NCBI GenBank assembly: GCA_947561585.1
Contig: CANNZV010001188.1
Span: 301,714 to 365,713 of the forward strand
Source of the DNA: Caprella mutica
Lineage: Eukaryota; Arthropoda; Malacostraca; Amphipoda; Caprellidae
Length of the DNA stretch: 64,000 nucleotides
Direction: 5' to 3'
The notes under the pieces were generated by a model. That model was not told the DNA's origin, did not search any database, and saw only the letters and a list, made by a program, of their open reading frames with translations. The position numbers and the translations under genes are program-made. Positions 48,879 through 61,176 of this stretch are shown piece after piece. Each line of letters opens with the position of its first letter. Within the stretch, counting starts at the first letter, position 1.

Positions 48879-48899
48879 TATCCATAGGAATTTGAGTGT

Positions 48900-49305
48900 T
48901 GCTAACTATAATAAGCTTAATTTTAGTAATGCAAAAAAAAATGAACAAAGTGTTTACTTTGATATGAACTACAGGCTTTCTATAAATAGATAAGCCTCTC
49001 TACTTTTAACAGTCATATTTGAAATTATCATTGGTTGCAGACACAACTTTATACGATATGGTTGACGATGTTATGTATCTTCCGTCTAAAATTTCAAAAA
49101 TCTAGTAAACAGCGCATAAGGTTTTTTAGATACTTTCTCTACCGCATTAGTTTCTGTCAATACAATGCAGTAAGAACAATGTTTTGTGGGTATTCTTATT
49201 AAGGTTGACTCTTTTCTGATTGGTTGGCAAGGGGGAGGAGCAAACAGGGGGCGAAGCACTAGCCGTTAAAGCTCCACTCCCTGCTGGCTCCTCGTCCTTA
49301 CAATA
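48900..49305. other. Spacer 3' of the first Ig gene
   Basis: AT-rich, becoming GC-richer at 49200-49305 (AAGGGGGAGGAGCAAACAGG, CTCCACTCCCTGCTGGCTCC), which may be part of an older repeat. No gene is seen. Confidence 0.45.
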
Positions 49306-50574
49306 GGGGAGAACCGGGAGCATTCGGACATAGGGATGGTTCGGACAGCTCGTTTAAACATGTTCATAACTGTTGGATGCACCACTTATTGCAATTGAAT
49401 GTGTGCAACGTATTAACCGTCATTAATTTGAAGGATCCAATGCGTAGAGCTAGCGTGTCGCCAACGAGGTGTAATTAACCGCTATCTTCAATATTGATGT
49501 AATTTTTCGTGATTCGATTGGATCGTGTGTGGACTATATGAATACGAAACTTATTCTCAATCTCAAAGGTATGATTCATAGTGATATTCTATGTCATGTT
49601 TGGTGTGTTGAAATAATAGTACGAATTAAATAAAAATATGGTTTTGTTTTAATTTTGAAGTGTCATATGGGATGAATCGGACACTTCTGTTGAGGTTGGT
49701 TCGGGCGGTGTGTCCGATTCAGTCCACCAATACAATTTATTGAAGTAATTCTTATTAAAAAGGACATTCATAACTTAAAATGAATTATTTTAATTGAAAT
49801 AGCATTCGTTAGTTTCAAACTTTTTATATTAATGTCTTTATTTTACAAATTGACGATCGTATTCATTCTTTTTCATTATAAAAGGAAAACTGATAGAGTC
49901 CGTAATAAAGAAGGTATTCAAAAAACATTTGATGGATTCCAAAAAGGTTTATCTGTCAGAAAAGCTGCTGAAATTAGAGATGTAGTAAGATCTTCACTTA
50001 TGGATTATACTTTAAACATTCGAAGAAATATTTAAATGTAATTTACTAATTTTAGTGTAATTTCAAGAAAAAGTAAATAGTTATTACCCTGAGTATATGG
50101 AAATAGTTATACCAATTGTTTTTGATACATAGCTATTTAATATAAAGATAATTTCTCAGTGATTACTCATGAGCTATCTATATTTTGTTGGAGAAAATGT
50201 TCAATCATTACAATTATGATAGAATTTCAAATACAATGAATTATTAGCGTGAATAACAAGTCATTATGGTTTATTTCAATTAAATTAGTAGATCTGAATT
50301 CAATCCTATCATTTAATTACCCAAATTTTCAATGCTTTAACTATTTTTATGGTGTCCGAAGTCTCCCTCTAGAAGGAGCATTCGGACACTTGAATTCCTC
50401 TTACATTTTGTCTTATAACTTTCGAATGAAGGTTTAAACTGTAAAACAGTCTCAATAAAAATTAAAGTAAAATGCTCTATCTACATACAAAAATCTTTGA
50501 ACAGTAAAATTCGAATTAATTTACGAATTATTGAGTTTTTAACAAAAGCTGTCCGAATGCTCCTGGTTCTCCCC
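49306..50574. mobile_element. Pogo-like DNA transposon remnant, 1.27 kb
   Basis: Inverted termini GGGGAGAACCGGGAGCATTC (49306) and the complement of GGGGAGAACCAGGAGCATTC (ending 50574). The motif ATTCGGACA recurs inside (near 49678, 49715, 50350, 50385), as if internal copies of the end remain. It contains a transposase DNA-binding fragment (next entry) but no DDE domain. Flanks AATA and AATAG are similar but I cannot fix the target duplication. Confidence 0.7.
49880..50035 (+). pseudogene. Pogo-type transposase N-terminal HTH fragment
   Basis: The open frame reads KRKTDRVRNKEGIQKTF and then GLSVRKAAEI..VVRSSLMDY. This matches the HTH_psq helix-turn-helix at the N-terminus of pogo/Tigger transposases (pattern: basic start, KAAE, R-S-L-D). 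It ends at TAA 50033-50035 with no catalytic domain, so it cannot be a working transposase. It supports the class of the surrounding element. Confidence 0.7.
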
Positions 50575-51394
50575 AATAGTTATGTGTTGAATTAAATTGC
50601 ATTTCAAATAATAAGATTTTTGAAACTCTCAATATATATGTCTTTAATGTAGTTTGTTGTATCCGCTAGCTTTTTGTATTGTACACTTCATGAATCTGCA
50701 ATAACCTGAGAAGAAGATCCGAGTGGCGGTACACTACCCCTATACACTCATTGATCAATCTCCATAGCCAGTAAATGAGTTAGTAACCTTAAAAACAGTA
50801 TCTTAAAAAACTTATCTGCATGAAACAAAATATTTTTACAACTATTTTCTTTGTGGTAGTAACCTTATACTACCTAATTTGATGTTCCATTCTCTGGTTG
50901 CTCTTTGATGTCTATTGTTCTGGTGAGGTATTCATTGTCTATTCGGAGTTTCTTAATGTAGGAAACCTGAAAAGTAACTAGTTTGTGGTTTAGTCAAATT
51001 GGATTGTGAATGTATATGTGATAATGTAAATCAATATACGTCCGTCCAGGTGTCACACTATTATTTCAATACTTAAATTGAAAAGAAAAATGATTAGCAT
51101 TGTTTTGCTATCAGTATTTTCTACTGAACCATACCAGCCTGTCCATCAAAGAATAGAAAAAAAGACATTCTATAATTTCCATCAACAACGCCTCATAAAG
51201 TTGGTGGAATATTAAAAAAAAAATCAAAGAAGCGCTAATTAAAAAAAATATAACTTGTGGCTGCATCATTGATACGGGTCTCATGTGATAATATTAATGA
51301 TTGCAAAATTCTTATTTTTACTATTGAAAGAACCCGTAAACCCTTTACAATAATTGAATGCTCAATGAATGAGCGACAGGTACTGTATTATATA
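50575..51394. other. Spacer between two transposons
   Basis: AT-rich. It includes AACAACGCCTCATAAAGTTG and GTGGAATATT (51185-51215), like the hairpins at the left edge of the window. No gene or RNA is recognised. Confidence 0.45.
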
Positions 51395-52544
51395 CAGGGT
51401 GGCGAAATAAAAGGAAACCCATTTTCAAATTAGTTTATATTACAAACTATAAAAGCTTGAAATTTTTTAAAAACACTTTTTTATTCGTTTACTTTTTCTG
51501 TATCTATCTGTTAAAAATTACGACCAATATTAAAGATCCTTCAGCGAATTGAAAAAAGGAAATAAAATGGGCTTGCGCGAGGATGAAAAACGCACAAAAA
51601 ACTTTACAATAGGTATAGTATGTATAATCATATCAATATTGCCATTTTCATAAATCAATCCTACAAATCTTATTCAATTTACGTTTTGGTTATTGACTCT
51701 TTCATTCATGGATAATGCGTCTTCATTACCAATCACGATGTCTTCTCCAAAACATGCATTTCTTTTCAGAAACAATTTAGTAAAATTTAGATTGTGAGGT
51801 AGATCCATTTCTAAGAGTTCGAGCCTTGCATGCATCTTGAAACGATGATATCTCAAATCTTAATTGTTTAACAATTCCGTGAAATGTGTCTTTAGTGCAA
51901 TGTCCGGTTGGGTTTTCAATAAATTGTTCATGAACAATATTACTGTTTCCATGTGTTCGTTCTGTTCTCCTGCGACCTGATACCTTTTTGTTCAAATTTA
52001 AAGTGGTTTCTTCAGTTTTGAACTTATTAACATTTGTCCATATGATCTTTTTAGTTGGTGAAAATCTTTTCGGAAAGCAATGCGTTCAAAATGAAGTTGA
52101 GCCTGTTTAAAGCATCCAGTGTTTAAAAAACTTGTCACAACAAAAACTATTTGTTCTTTTGAAAGCTGCTCTTTGAGGGTTTCGAATGGGAGATACAAAT
52201 TATCGACAAACTGATTTCATTGAAGGTAACAATTTTAGCTCCAATACCAACTCTCAAATGATAATTAATTTTTTATTATTTCTTATTTGTTACGAAAAGT
52301 AGTAGAAGTTAATGTTATTAATATTTAATGTTCCATAGAAAATGAATTACATATATCCTATTGTGTATATTTCCTTCTTGCGTCAGCCATTTTTACTTTT
52401 ATTTTCCAATTCGCTGTAGGATGTTTATCAAGATTTATGCAGAAAAAGTGAACGACTAAAAAGTGTTTTCTGAAAATTTCTAGCTTTGATAGTTTGTAAA
52501 ATAAACTAATTTGAAAATTGGTTTCCTTTTTTTGCGCCACCCTG
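51395..52544. mobile_element. Mariner-like transposon remnant with CAGGGTGGCG ends
   Basis: Inverted termini of about 80 bp start CAGGGTGGCGAAATAAAAGG on the left; the right end reads CAGGGTGGCGCAAAAAAAGG in complement. Both are flanked by TA (51393-51394, 52545-52546), the target of Tc1/mariner-type transposases. The middle carries a decayed transposase N-terminus on the minus strand. 1,150 bp, clearly non-autonomous now. Confidence 0.75.
51674..52198 (-). pseudogene. Decayed transposase N-terminus (HTH region)
   Basis: Read on the minus strand, successive frames give LSKEQIVFVVTSFLNTGCFKQ then NKKVSGRRRTERTHGNSNIV and VHEQFIENPTGHCTKDTF. The order (E/Q-I-V-F-V helix, then S-G-R-R-R-T-R-T linker, then E-N-P helix) fits the helix-turn-helix region (DUF4817 type) of mariner-like transposases in arthropods. 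Stops and frame changes separate the pieces and no DDE motif follows. Confidence 0.6.
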
Positions 52545-52689
52545 TATAGATAAAGGTAATGAATCTTTTTAATTCGCAGTGAAATAATAAGAATTTATTG
52601 GAGTTTGTTATTTTACTTGGATTATTTATTTAAACTTATTTAGGGGTACATAGTTACATATGTACGGTAAAGGAGTACATGGTAAGAAA

Positions 52690-55380
52690 AAGGTTATTTC
52701 CTGCAAACATTTCCACATGTATGCCATGTGGTTAGTCCACATTATAACAATGTGGTTACCATGTAGATTTTGGAACCTTGGACGATATGTTATACATGTG
52801 GTTTTGCCACATGTATAACATATGGACTACATATGTTAACCGTTCAAAAAACATCACATATCAGTGCCATATGTAACACATATCAGTACCATGTTTAACA
52901 CATATCAATGCCATATGTAACACATATCAGTGCCATATGTAACACATATCAGTGCCATATGTTACACATATCACTACCATGTGTAACACATATCAGCACC
53001 ATGTGTCAAGAAATCAAAAAGATCATACTAATTTTATTGCCAATTCTTTCTTTACTGTATATAGTGTATATGTAATTCAGCTGTATATTATGTAGTTTAA
53101 TGTTACATATTGTTAATTAAATTGGAAGAAATGGAGAAAGAAATGAAGTGGTGTTTCCGGGAATCGAACTGGTAACCTATAGTTTGCTGTTGTGTTGAGT
53201 CAGCGACATATCCACTGAGCCATCCTGGACATGATAGAAGTATGATTGTAATGATCCATTATGATAACTCGCGTGCTTTTTAAAGTTATTAGTAATAAAT
53301 TTAAATTCACTTTAGATGATTTACTTCACTGTAGACTGAAGAGCAAGGGTGGGCACATGTTGTTTTTTTCAGGGCCGAAATATGGAATCACTGTGCCGTT
53401 ACCATTTTCTTTTCGTTTTTTAAATTGCAGGGGATACTGAGGAATTAAAATGAGGGGGGGGGGGGTATTTTGTTGAGGTACGTACAATCGTACATATTTT
53501 GAACATAAATATTTGTAGTATATTTATTATTTGAATTAAAAGGAATTAATAAAAATAATTAAATTAAATATATTGTTAAAATCACTTCTTGGGTTTGAGA
53601 ATTGGCACTAGACTTTCATATTTTAATAATAAATAATTGTTTATTCTTCATTTCCATAATTCAGTAACTGATCTAATAAATGTCTATCAATTACACAGGA
53701 AATGAAAGCGGGTAATGACCGGTTCAATTTTATTATAGTCACAAATATACAAATACACTGTTTGGCAAATATGGTTATGAGAATGATCGGAATAGAGGGT
53801 AGAACAGTATGTGTTTATGTCCTACCCCCGCTAGTGTCGTGCCAATTCTGCCTATAGAGAACAAGTGTTCTCTAAGAAACTCGAACAGGCCTAAATATGT
53901 ACATTTGTCACATATAATAGCTAGTCATACTGACACTTGAGTATTCAATAATAATCCTATGGGTACAAAAAAGATATCTTAACGATGGTATCTTAACGGA
54001 CTTTTAGGGTAAGGGTTAAAAGAGAGGATGTAAGCAATTAACAACATTTGATACTTTTGAAAAAGAAACAAGGTTATTTCAGAGTTATTGAAATATATAG
54101 GTATAGTTATTCTTATTTGAAATTATAGTTCATAACATACTCCCCTCACCCGATAAAAATGTAAAATGCCTTCATTTTAAACGTCAAGTAATATGATGGC
54201 TCTGTATTTAAGTATGTGCAATATATTCCATTTATTCATATCATATCAACATATGATTCATTGATAGTGTACCATTATTGCGGTATATCACTTCGGTATT
54301 ATTCATAAATATACCAAAGCAAACCATGTTTGGGGGACATAGATATTCCTATTCCTAACGTAGATTAATAATCGTATAATCACCCATATTGAAAGGACCG
54401 TTCCCGAGAACAACTTGGAAACTTCAAATGGAATCTACAGCTTGCCAACACTCCCGCAGTATTCGGATAGTGTACTTATTTCAGTTATTATTAGTTGCGG
54501 CAAAAATAGATCCGCCATACGACATGACTCCTCTTTAAATAATTACAAATTATCGAGTTCAACTTTCTTGTCTGGAAATGCAATTCATACCAACCGTATT
54601 TAAGGCTCATCAAATATTAACAGAGGCTTTCATAAAATTATTAAAACGGGAATATTTCGGGTATATGCTGAACTAAAATCACTATCAACAGAATATTCTA
54701 ATTTCAATTTCATTTTAAATTCTCATAAGTCCATACCAGTATTTATCAACATTAAATATAATTCAATGGTAATACCGGATGCAATACGTGTGGTATCACA
54801 TGTTTGCAAATGGTAATTATAAACCAACATTATCATACTAAAATATATAACAATGGATTTTTACCACAAATTTTTTTCCTAACAACCAATATATTTTCTT
54901 TTACAACATTACAAATAACGGTAAATTCAACAACCTGTTGCTAAGATCAATAATATTTAATATTCAATATTCTCTAGTCAACATTACATGTGGTAAATTA
55001 CATATGGTTAACATCTTTTATTTAAATGGTAATTGACATGTGGTTTTAATGTGGTAAATTACACATGGTAAACATCTGTTATTTAAATGGTAATTGACAT
55101 GTGGTTTTAATGTGGTAAATTACACATGGTTAACATCTGTTATTTAAATGGTAATTGACATGTGGTAAATTACATATGGTTAACATCATTTATTTAAATG
55201 GTAATTGACATGTGGTTTTAATGTGGTAAATTACACATGGTTAACATCTGTTATTGAAATGGTAATTGACATGTGGTTTTAATGTTTATAATTACATATC
55301 TATAACTTATGGTTTCAGTATGGTTTTAATCATGTGGTTATGATAATGCGTAACCACATGCTAACCATCTGTTATTTTAG
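52690..55380. repeat. Composite of two CACATATG-rich satellite arrays
   Basis: Left: 52690-53010, with palindromic phrases (ATGTGGTTTTGCCACATG) and about seven units of CATATCAGTGCCATATGTAA. Right: 54980-55380, about five units of roughly 76 bp (ACATGTGGTTTTAATGTGGT, AAATTACACATGGTTAACAT). Both arrays use self-complementary ACATGT/CATATG cores and bracket about 2 kb holding a SINE and AT-rich DNA. This may be one large foldback-type element. ORFs in the middle (for example 54415-54603) are not convincing genes. A G-run of 13 lies near 53455. Confidence 0.6.
53150..53240 (-). mobile_element. tRNA-derived SINE head (pol III promoter boxes)
   Basis: On the minus strand, TGGCTCAGTGGATA fits the A box and AGTTCGATTCC the B box, about 50 bases apart. 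The 5' part (CATGTCCAGGA) and the T-loop region are tRNA-like, but the T-stem (ACCAG against CCCGG) does not pair and no acceptor stem closes. It is read as the tRNA-related head of a SINE rather than a tRNA gene. Confidence 0.6.
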
Positions 55381-56637
55381 TGCTTAGGTTGTTTCAATGT
55401 GGATGATACATCATAAAAACGAACATCATAAAATTGTTCGCAGGGTTATTATTATTAATGAGAGGATCTACGCTCGCAATTGTGAAGGCGGGTGAGCACT
55501 CAAGCCGCACGTGGGCCAATATGTACTGAATTAGAAAAAGGTTAGGAAACCCTGTAGATGTAAATATTGTGTAGTTAGTTTGATTAACATCAAATGCAGG
55601 CATGTGAAAATTTTTTTTTTACATATCAACTTGATGAATTATTAATTCAATTCATTGAGAAAATAATAAATTAAAGGAAAAAAAGCAGCTTGATCATTTT
55701 CTCTTCTACACAGGAGAAGATGAAGAATGACCTAACTTCAGTTTTATAAATTGGTTTGAATGATACATCTTTCAGAACAATAGATTTTAATCATTTTTCT
55801 CTGAATATTTCTAATTAAAAGAATACAAATAATGAACATCAAAATTTACCTTTTTCAATTGCTTGAAGTCACAACTCTCTCAAGAGGCGAGATTCTCATG
55901 ACCGAAATAAACGAGTCAGATTCGACAGGCAAACTCAAATCATGACCGTGGCTCATGAATTCGGAGACATTTCGCTTGAGTATTCAGATAACACTTTGCA
56001 AGCTTTACTTTATTATAGTATTCCTGATACATCATATAAGACATTAGTAACATCTGACTGTAGGCTGGAGGAGGTCATTTTCAACAATTTTTGTAGGGCT
56101 TCAGGAGATCTGCTTCATACGATGTAGGACAATAAATGTGTAATAATCATAAAAATAAATTCTGTTCCTTTGAAGCATATTGTATCTATAATGGTATTTA
56201 ACGCCATTTACGTGCTTCTAGTTCGCAATTTAAAAATGAAATTACTGATTGAACACTATATAGAAAACAAACATTAATTTAATTATGTTTAAAAAAAATA
56301 AAAATAAAATAAAATCTGTTTATTAATACTTATTATTAAGAGACACTTAATAATAATTTGAAAGTATCAGTTTCATACCCTCAAAACTATGTTTTTTTAG
56401 TCTACTAACACATAGAAAATGAAACGTTTAAGGAGTAACAATTACATAATAAAGTGGGCAATATCTCGCTATTACTACCATTTGTAATAAGACAGAGTCG
56501 TGATTTTGGTATTAAATGCAGGGCCACCTGCCTGTAAAGTTATATGTCTCTATAGCTATCAACAAGAAAATTCATACAACAATTCATCATATATATAGAA
56601 AACATTCAAATAACTACAAATAGTGTTTGACATCTTC
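55381..56637. other. Spacer between the satellite block and the second Ig gene
   Basis: AT-rich. There is a hairpin at about 56325-56352 (TTATTATTAAG with CTTAATAATAA). An open frame at 55942-56127 has no neighbouring exon or recognisable motif. TTTATT at 56321 could be the minus-strand AATAAA of the Ig gene. Confidence 0.45.
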
Positions 56638-59600
56638 TCAGTAGTGTAGGTAAGTCGGCATCACCACAAGAACAAGAACGGACACCAGTGAGAAAGCTGA
56701 AACTCCTGAGTGGGTAGAAAGAAGGGAAAGTTAAATAGTAGTGATATATCATATCACATACAGAATTGAAAGAAAAGTGATAAAGAACTCACACAAAATT
56801 GATACAAAAATAATACAGAACTCGCACAAAACTGATACAGAACTGACAAAACACACTGGTTCAGAATTGATACGAAATTGACACAGAAGATTTGGAGGAG
56901 AACATTGCAGTAAGACATATAGAAATATAAAATTAATGACATAGCTAGATACCGTATTTGAAAATATTCTTATATGAAAAAATACAGTGAACAAAATAGA
57001 TTATCTCATTCCCGCTTACCAATGGTTGCACTGCCACCATCGAAAAACAGGGTCACAGTTTCTTTGTCTGATATCAGCGGGTGGGTGACCACACACTGAA
57101 GACTCTGTTCACCTTTTGTTGTGACTTCGAAGAAGAGGGTGTTTGTGTACGAGGCAGAATCCTGTCGAACATCGAAAATAGTTAAAATGTAAAGATCGTT
57201 TTCTGTAAATAAATATCAAAATACATTTGATATCTCTTTTTCCAAAATAGAGGCAGCAATTACCACATTAGGCTGTTGGATAACTAAAGCAGTAATCCGT
57301 TTTGCCATATCATTTCTAGCAATAGTGTTGCAATCTGAGTATAGGTACTGTAACCGGTAATTTCCCATGTATTTTCACTCACTAAATCGCTCTGCACCAC
57401 TTCCATCTCAGAGTATTCGGTGACATCACCCTCTTCGTTGTGGAGCCACTTTATTGTTGGTTCTGGGAAAGCTCTCTCGACCTCGCACTGGAACTCGTAT
57501 GTCTGGTTAAGCGGTAGATCATCTTCCAGCTCGTCATTATCGTTATATGTTTTGCCATCGAAGGATAGAATCGGGTGAGATATTTCTGTAACATGAGTTA
57601 TATACCTTTTGAAAACGAAATTCAATTATTTAATTGAATATTTTTAATTTTGATATTGAATATTCGTTATGCTACGAACATAATAGCTCAGATTATGATC
57701 GTCCTGATCAATATAGGCATTGCAATAATATAGTTATTTATTTGAGTTTTTTACTGCAACGAATTACTGCATGAAAGTGGATTTTAAAAAAAGAAGTTTA
57801 GTTTAGAGTTTAATTGTAGCGGTATATGGCAACCTCACTCTTTTTTTTTATTAGTATATTTGCAAGTTCCAAACCTTGTGCTATGACAGTGTAGCTCTGC
57901 AGTATCTTCTCGGTGACGGTACCATCTTCAAGCGAATTCTTTGAAATACAGGCATAACTTCCAGACATTTGAGGATAAACTTTTTCGATCAGGAGATCAC
58001 ACTCTCCGGTCGAATCGTCCGAATGACCGAAACTGCCGTGATCTCCATCTATGATATTAATCATCTGAAGGATGAAAAATGAATAGATTAATATCACAGT
58101 GTATGAATGTTGAAATTGTCATTTAATTATTTCATTTCATCCTGCATATCATATTTATATTCTATGAAAGAGGTAGACTCACGGTCATCTCAAAAGTGAT
58201 TTCAAACAATTTAAACTCGATTCTCCACGAGCAGCTCATACGGTGTCCTTGGCACTGTAAGATGGTGGAACTGTAGGGATCAACTGGCAGTGGAATAGTG
58301 TCGGGACCCACTGCAGAGGGAGATATGGCATATGGGGATTTAGTATATATCAAAATATATATGGGAGATGCACACAGAAAAACGGAATTATTTTTAACAC
58401 TTCTGTGCAGGATTGAATTGACTATACTCTTAGAAGTGTATGATTTATGTTAAACCATATAGTTCAAAGTGAACTTTATAGCGAACTGCAATCCGGCAGT
58501 ACTGATCATTATTGTCCTTTGTGGGGGTGCCCGCTTAAAGATCATCCGCTGTATGAGCTTTACCTGTACTTTCTTTATCTGTAACAGTTCTTTTTTGTAA
58601 TCTATACCCTATTTCTCTCACCATATACCGTGAGACGATAGCTCTCCCAGAACATGTTCAATTCATTGCAGACGTAGAGACCGGAATCAGCGGGAACGGT
58701 TTCCTTGATTAGAAGATCGCAATCACCGATAGACTCATTTGAATATCCATACTTGAGGTGAATATCTTCCTTTATCTCAGTCATCTGAGGAAAATATGTC
58801 TCGTTAGATATCTTTTCATTAGTTTTTAATACGCCACATCTTATCACAAAAATGCTCGAAACGTTTGAACAAGATTTGAATGACAAAATCGTTTGTGATC
58901 CTTCTGAACTATTGATATTCAGTTAAACTGGCTTGCTTTTCTCTCATTTTTCACATAAATCACTCATTATTGTAACTTCTGAGACATGTTCTCACATTGT
59001 AAGAGTTCATCTCGCCATCACTCGTCTCTATTTCCCAGACACAAGAGTCACTGTCCACGTCACAGGGGAGGATGGTGGAGGTGTAAGCATTGGCTTCCAA
59101 ATCTGCAAACACGGGAAACCAGACACTCAGAAATAGTGACAAGAGTTGTGGATTTAAATTTTGATTCTTATGACAAGTTATATCTCTGGTGAATAGTGTA
59201 AAGGACTACCTACCATTCACGAGTGTTCTATATTAAAGTAAAAAAACATTTACTCAAACGTTAAGTAATGGATCTATTTACCACTTCAAGAAATATTACA
59301 TGGCTCAACGATTCAATGCCAACTTTCAACGAATTAATCCATGAATGAGACATATTTTCTACTTTCGTTTGAATGATATTAAGACACTCTTTTATACCTC
59401 ACCTATGTCCCCGACGACGAAGTTCACTGATATGATCTCCTCTTGTGTGGCATAGTCCTTACGAATCACACAGGCCAAACTCTGTTCACCACTTGCTGAA
59501 GTTTCCAGAGTCAAGGTGGAGATGTACTTTTCTAAAGAGTTTGGGTCCTGGGAAAAAAGAGAGCTGCTGATAAATATCGAAGAAAGGGTAAAATTTTTTA

Positions 59601-61176
59601 GCAGAACATTTGACAAAGTTGAGCATGAGAATATGAAAAAACAAAATTACTGAAGTTTCTACCTTTCATTTTCATTTGTCAATTGTCATATAAATACAAC
59701 TTTTTACGTAGACAATTTTAGCAGATTATGAATTATTTATACAACCCAATAGCAAATAACACTGGTGGAATACATTAAAGCAAATATATCTAGAATTATG
59801 TTTCCTTATGCTAACTCTCTAGATTATGTTCTACTTTTTTTTATAATATTCGATAGCCCACTTTTGTAGTGGGTTGGAAGGAAGACAACCTGACAACTTA
59901 ATATCCTTTATTGAACTGCTAGTTACCTAAAATTTATTACAGAGCACAACCAACATAAATAACACGTACATGAGAGTGTACACAAACTGTGTACGTACTG
60001 GAATGTATAACTAAATATGTTCACATGGGAGATGCACACGTATCACATACCTGTACGTTAGATGTATACTATGACAATACAACACCCACCATACTTTTCC
60101 TCCTGGTACCTACCGGTTGGGTGAGAACAGAGTCTGCTGTGATGTCCCTTGTGTTGTTGAAAATCCACTTCATGTTGGGTGGCGGTGTGGCTGTTACTCC
60201 GCACACAAACTCGTACGTTTCGTTCTTTTCTAAGTTGGGTCGGATTCTTTCTTGGTTTTCATATCTTTGATCATCAAAAGTTAGGAAGAAATCAGACAGC
60301 TCTGAAAAATTGTTAATTGTAGAGCGAATTGCTGCTGAAAACGACTGCGAAGGTAGTTAAGGCGAAAAAGTAATTTCATGAAAAAAAAATGTATCTTTGA
60401 ACTAACAAATTCTAGCTTGATGAATGCCTCTTAAAAATTCCTCAAATAATTCACTCATAAGTTTAGTTTAGTTTCTATTAGAAGTTTTAAGTTTTAACAT
60501 CTAGTTCTATTTTATTAAAATAAAAAAAATCTGAGATGTTGGATTATTATGAAAGAGAGGCAACATTACTCCCTCTCTCTCTTTATCAGTTAAATTGAAA
60601 TTTCCTAACCTTGCGCTATGACAGTGTATTTCTCCAGTATCTCCTCGGTGACGGTACCATCTTCAAGAGTAATCTTCGAAATACAAGCAAAACTTCCGGA
60701 CATTTGAGGATAAACTTTTTCGATCAGGAGATCACACTCTCCGGTCGAAGCGTCCAAATAACCGAAATTGTAGTGATCTCCATCTATGATATTTATCATC
60801 TGAAGGATGAAAAAGAATTGATTATTATTACTAGTCACGAAGGTGTTGATTAAATGTAGAAATTATCTTATAAATAATTCATTTTACCTTATATATCATA
60901 ATTATGTTCTATTAAAGAGGTATCAATAGATATTCAAAGTTATAACTTTGATCTTTGACTCACATTTTGCTCTCAATTTTCTCTCAATAGTTATTGACTC
61001 AAATTCGGCTCTCAATTGGCTCAAATTTAGCTCTCAATATAGACTCACGGTCATCTCAAATGGGGTTTCAAACAAAATAAAGTCAATTCTCCACGAGCAG
61101 CTAGAATGGTCACCTTGGCACTGTAAAATGGTGGAACTGTAGGGATCAACTGGCCATGGAATGCTGCCAAGAACCA
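56638..61176 (-). CDS. Five-Ig-domain surface protein, predicted GPI-anchored
   Basis: Eleven minus-strand exons, 5' to 3': 61176-61049, 60799-60610, 60301-60114, 59547-59403, 59102-58996, 58784-58622, 58310-58183, 58064-57875, 57585-57383, 57161-57020, 56705-56638. All phases fit. Domain order is V, C2, V, V, C2, then a hydrophobic tail (GVSAFSLVSVLVLVVMPTYL). Each Ig is split: 'a' exons run phase 1 to 0 and 'b' exons phase 0 to 1. V domains show TILQC, SCSW, GECDLLIEK and C near the end; C2 domains show YEFQC..PEPTIKW and LQCVVT. The signal exon is uncertain (candidate at 61838-61856); with it the protein is 556 aa. It is the inverted relative of the gene at 44.0-48.8 kb, with one extra V domain (58310-57875) and a complete first V-C2 pair. 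Likely a cell adhesion or recognition protein, possibly fasciclin III-related. Confidence 0.7.

Noticed and set aside
53150..53240. A genuine tRNA gene on the minus strand
   Set aside because: A and B boxes are present, but the T-stem is mismatched and no acceptor stem closes, so a SINE head is more likely.
54415..54603. A 62-codon frame as a small gene
   Set aside because: No signal, motif, repeat family match or adjacent exon supports it; it lies in the satellite-bracketed block.
55942..56127. A 61-codon frame as a gene
   Set aside because: It has a plausible start but no splice partner, domain or promoter; kept only as part of the spacer.
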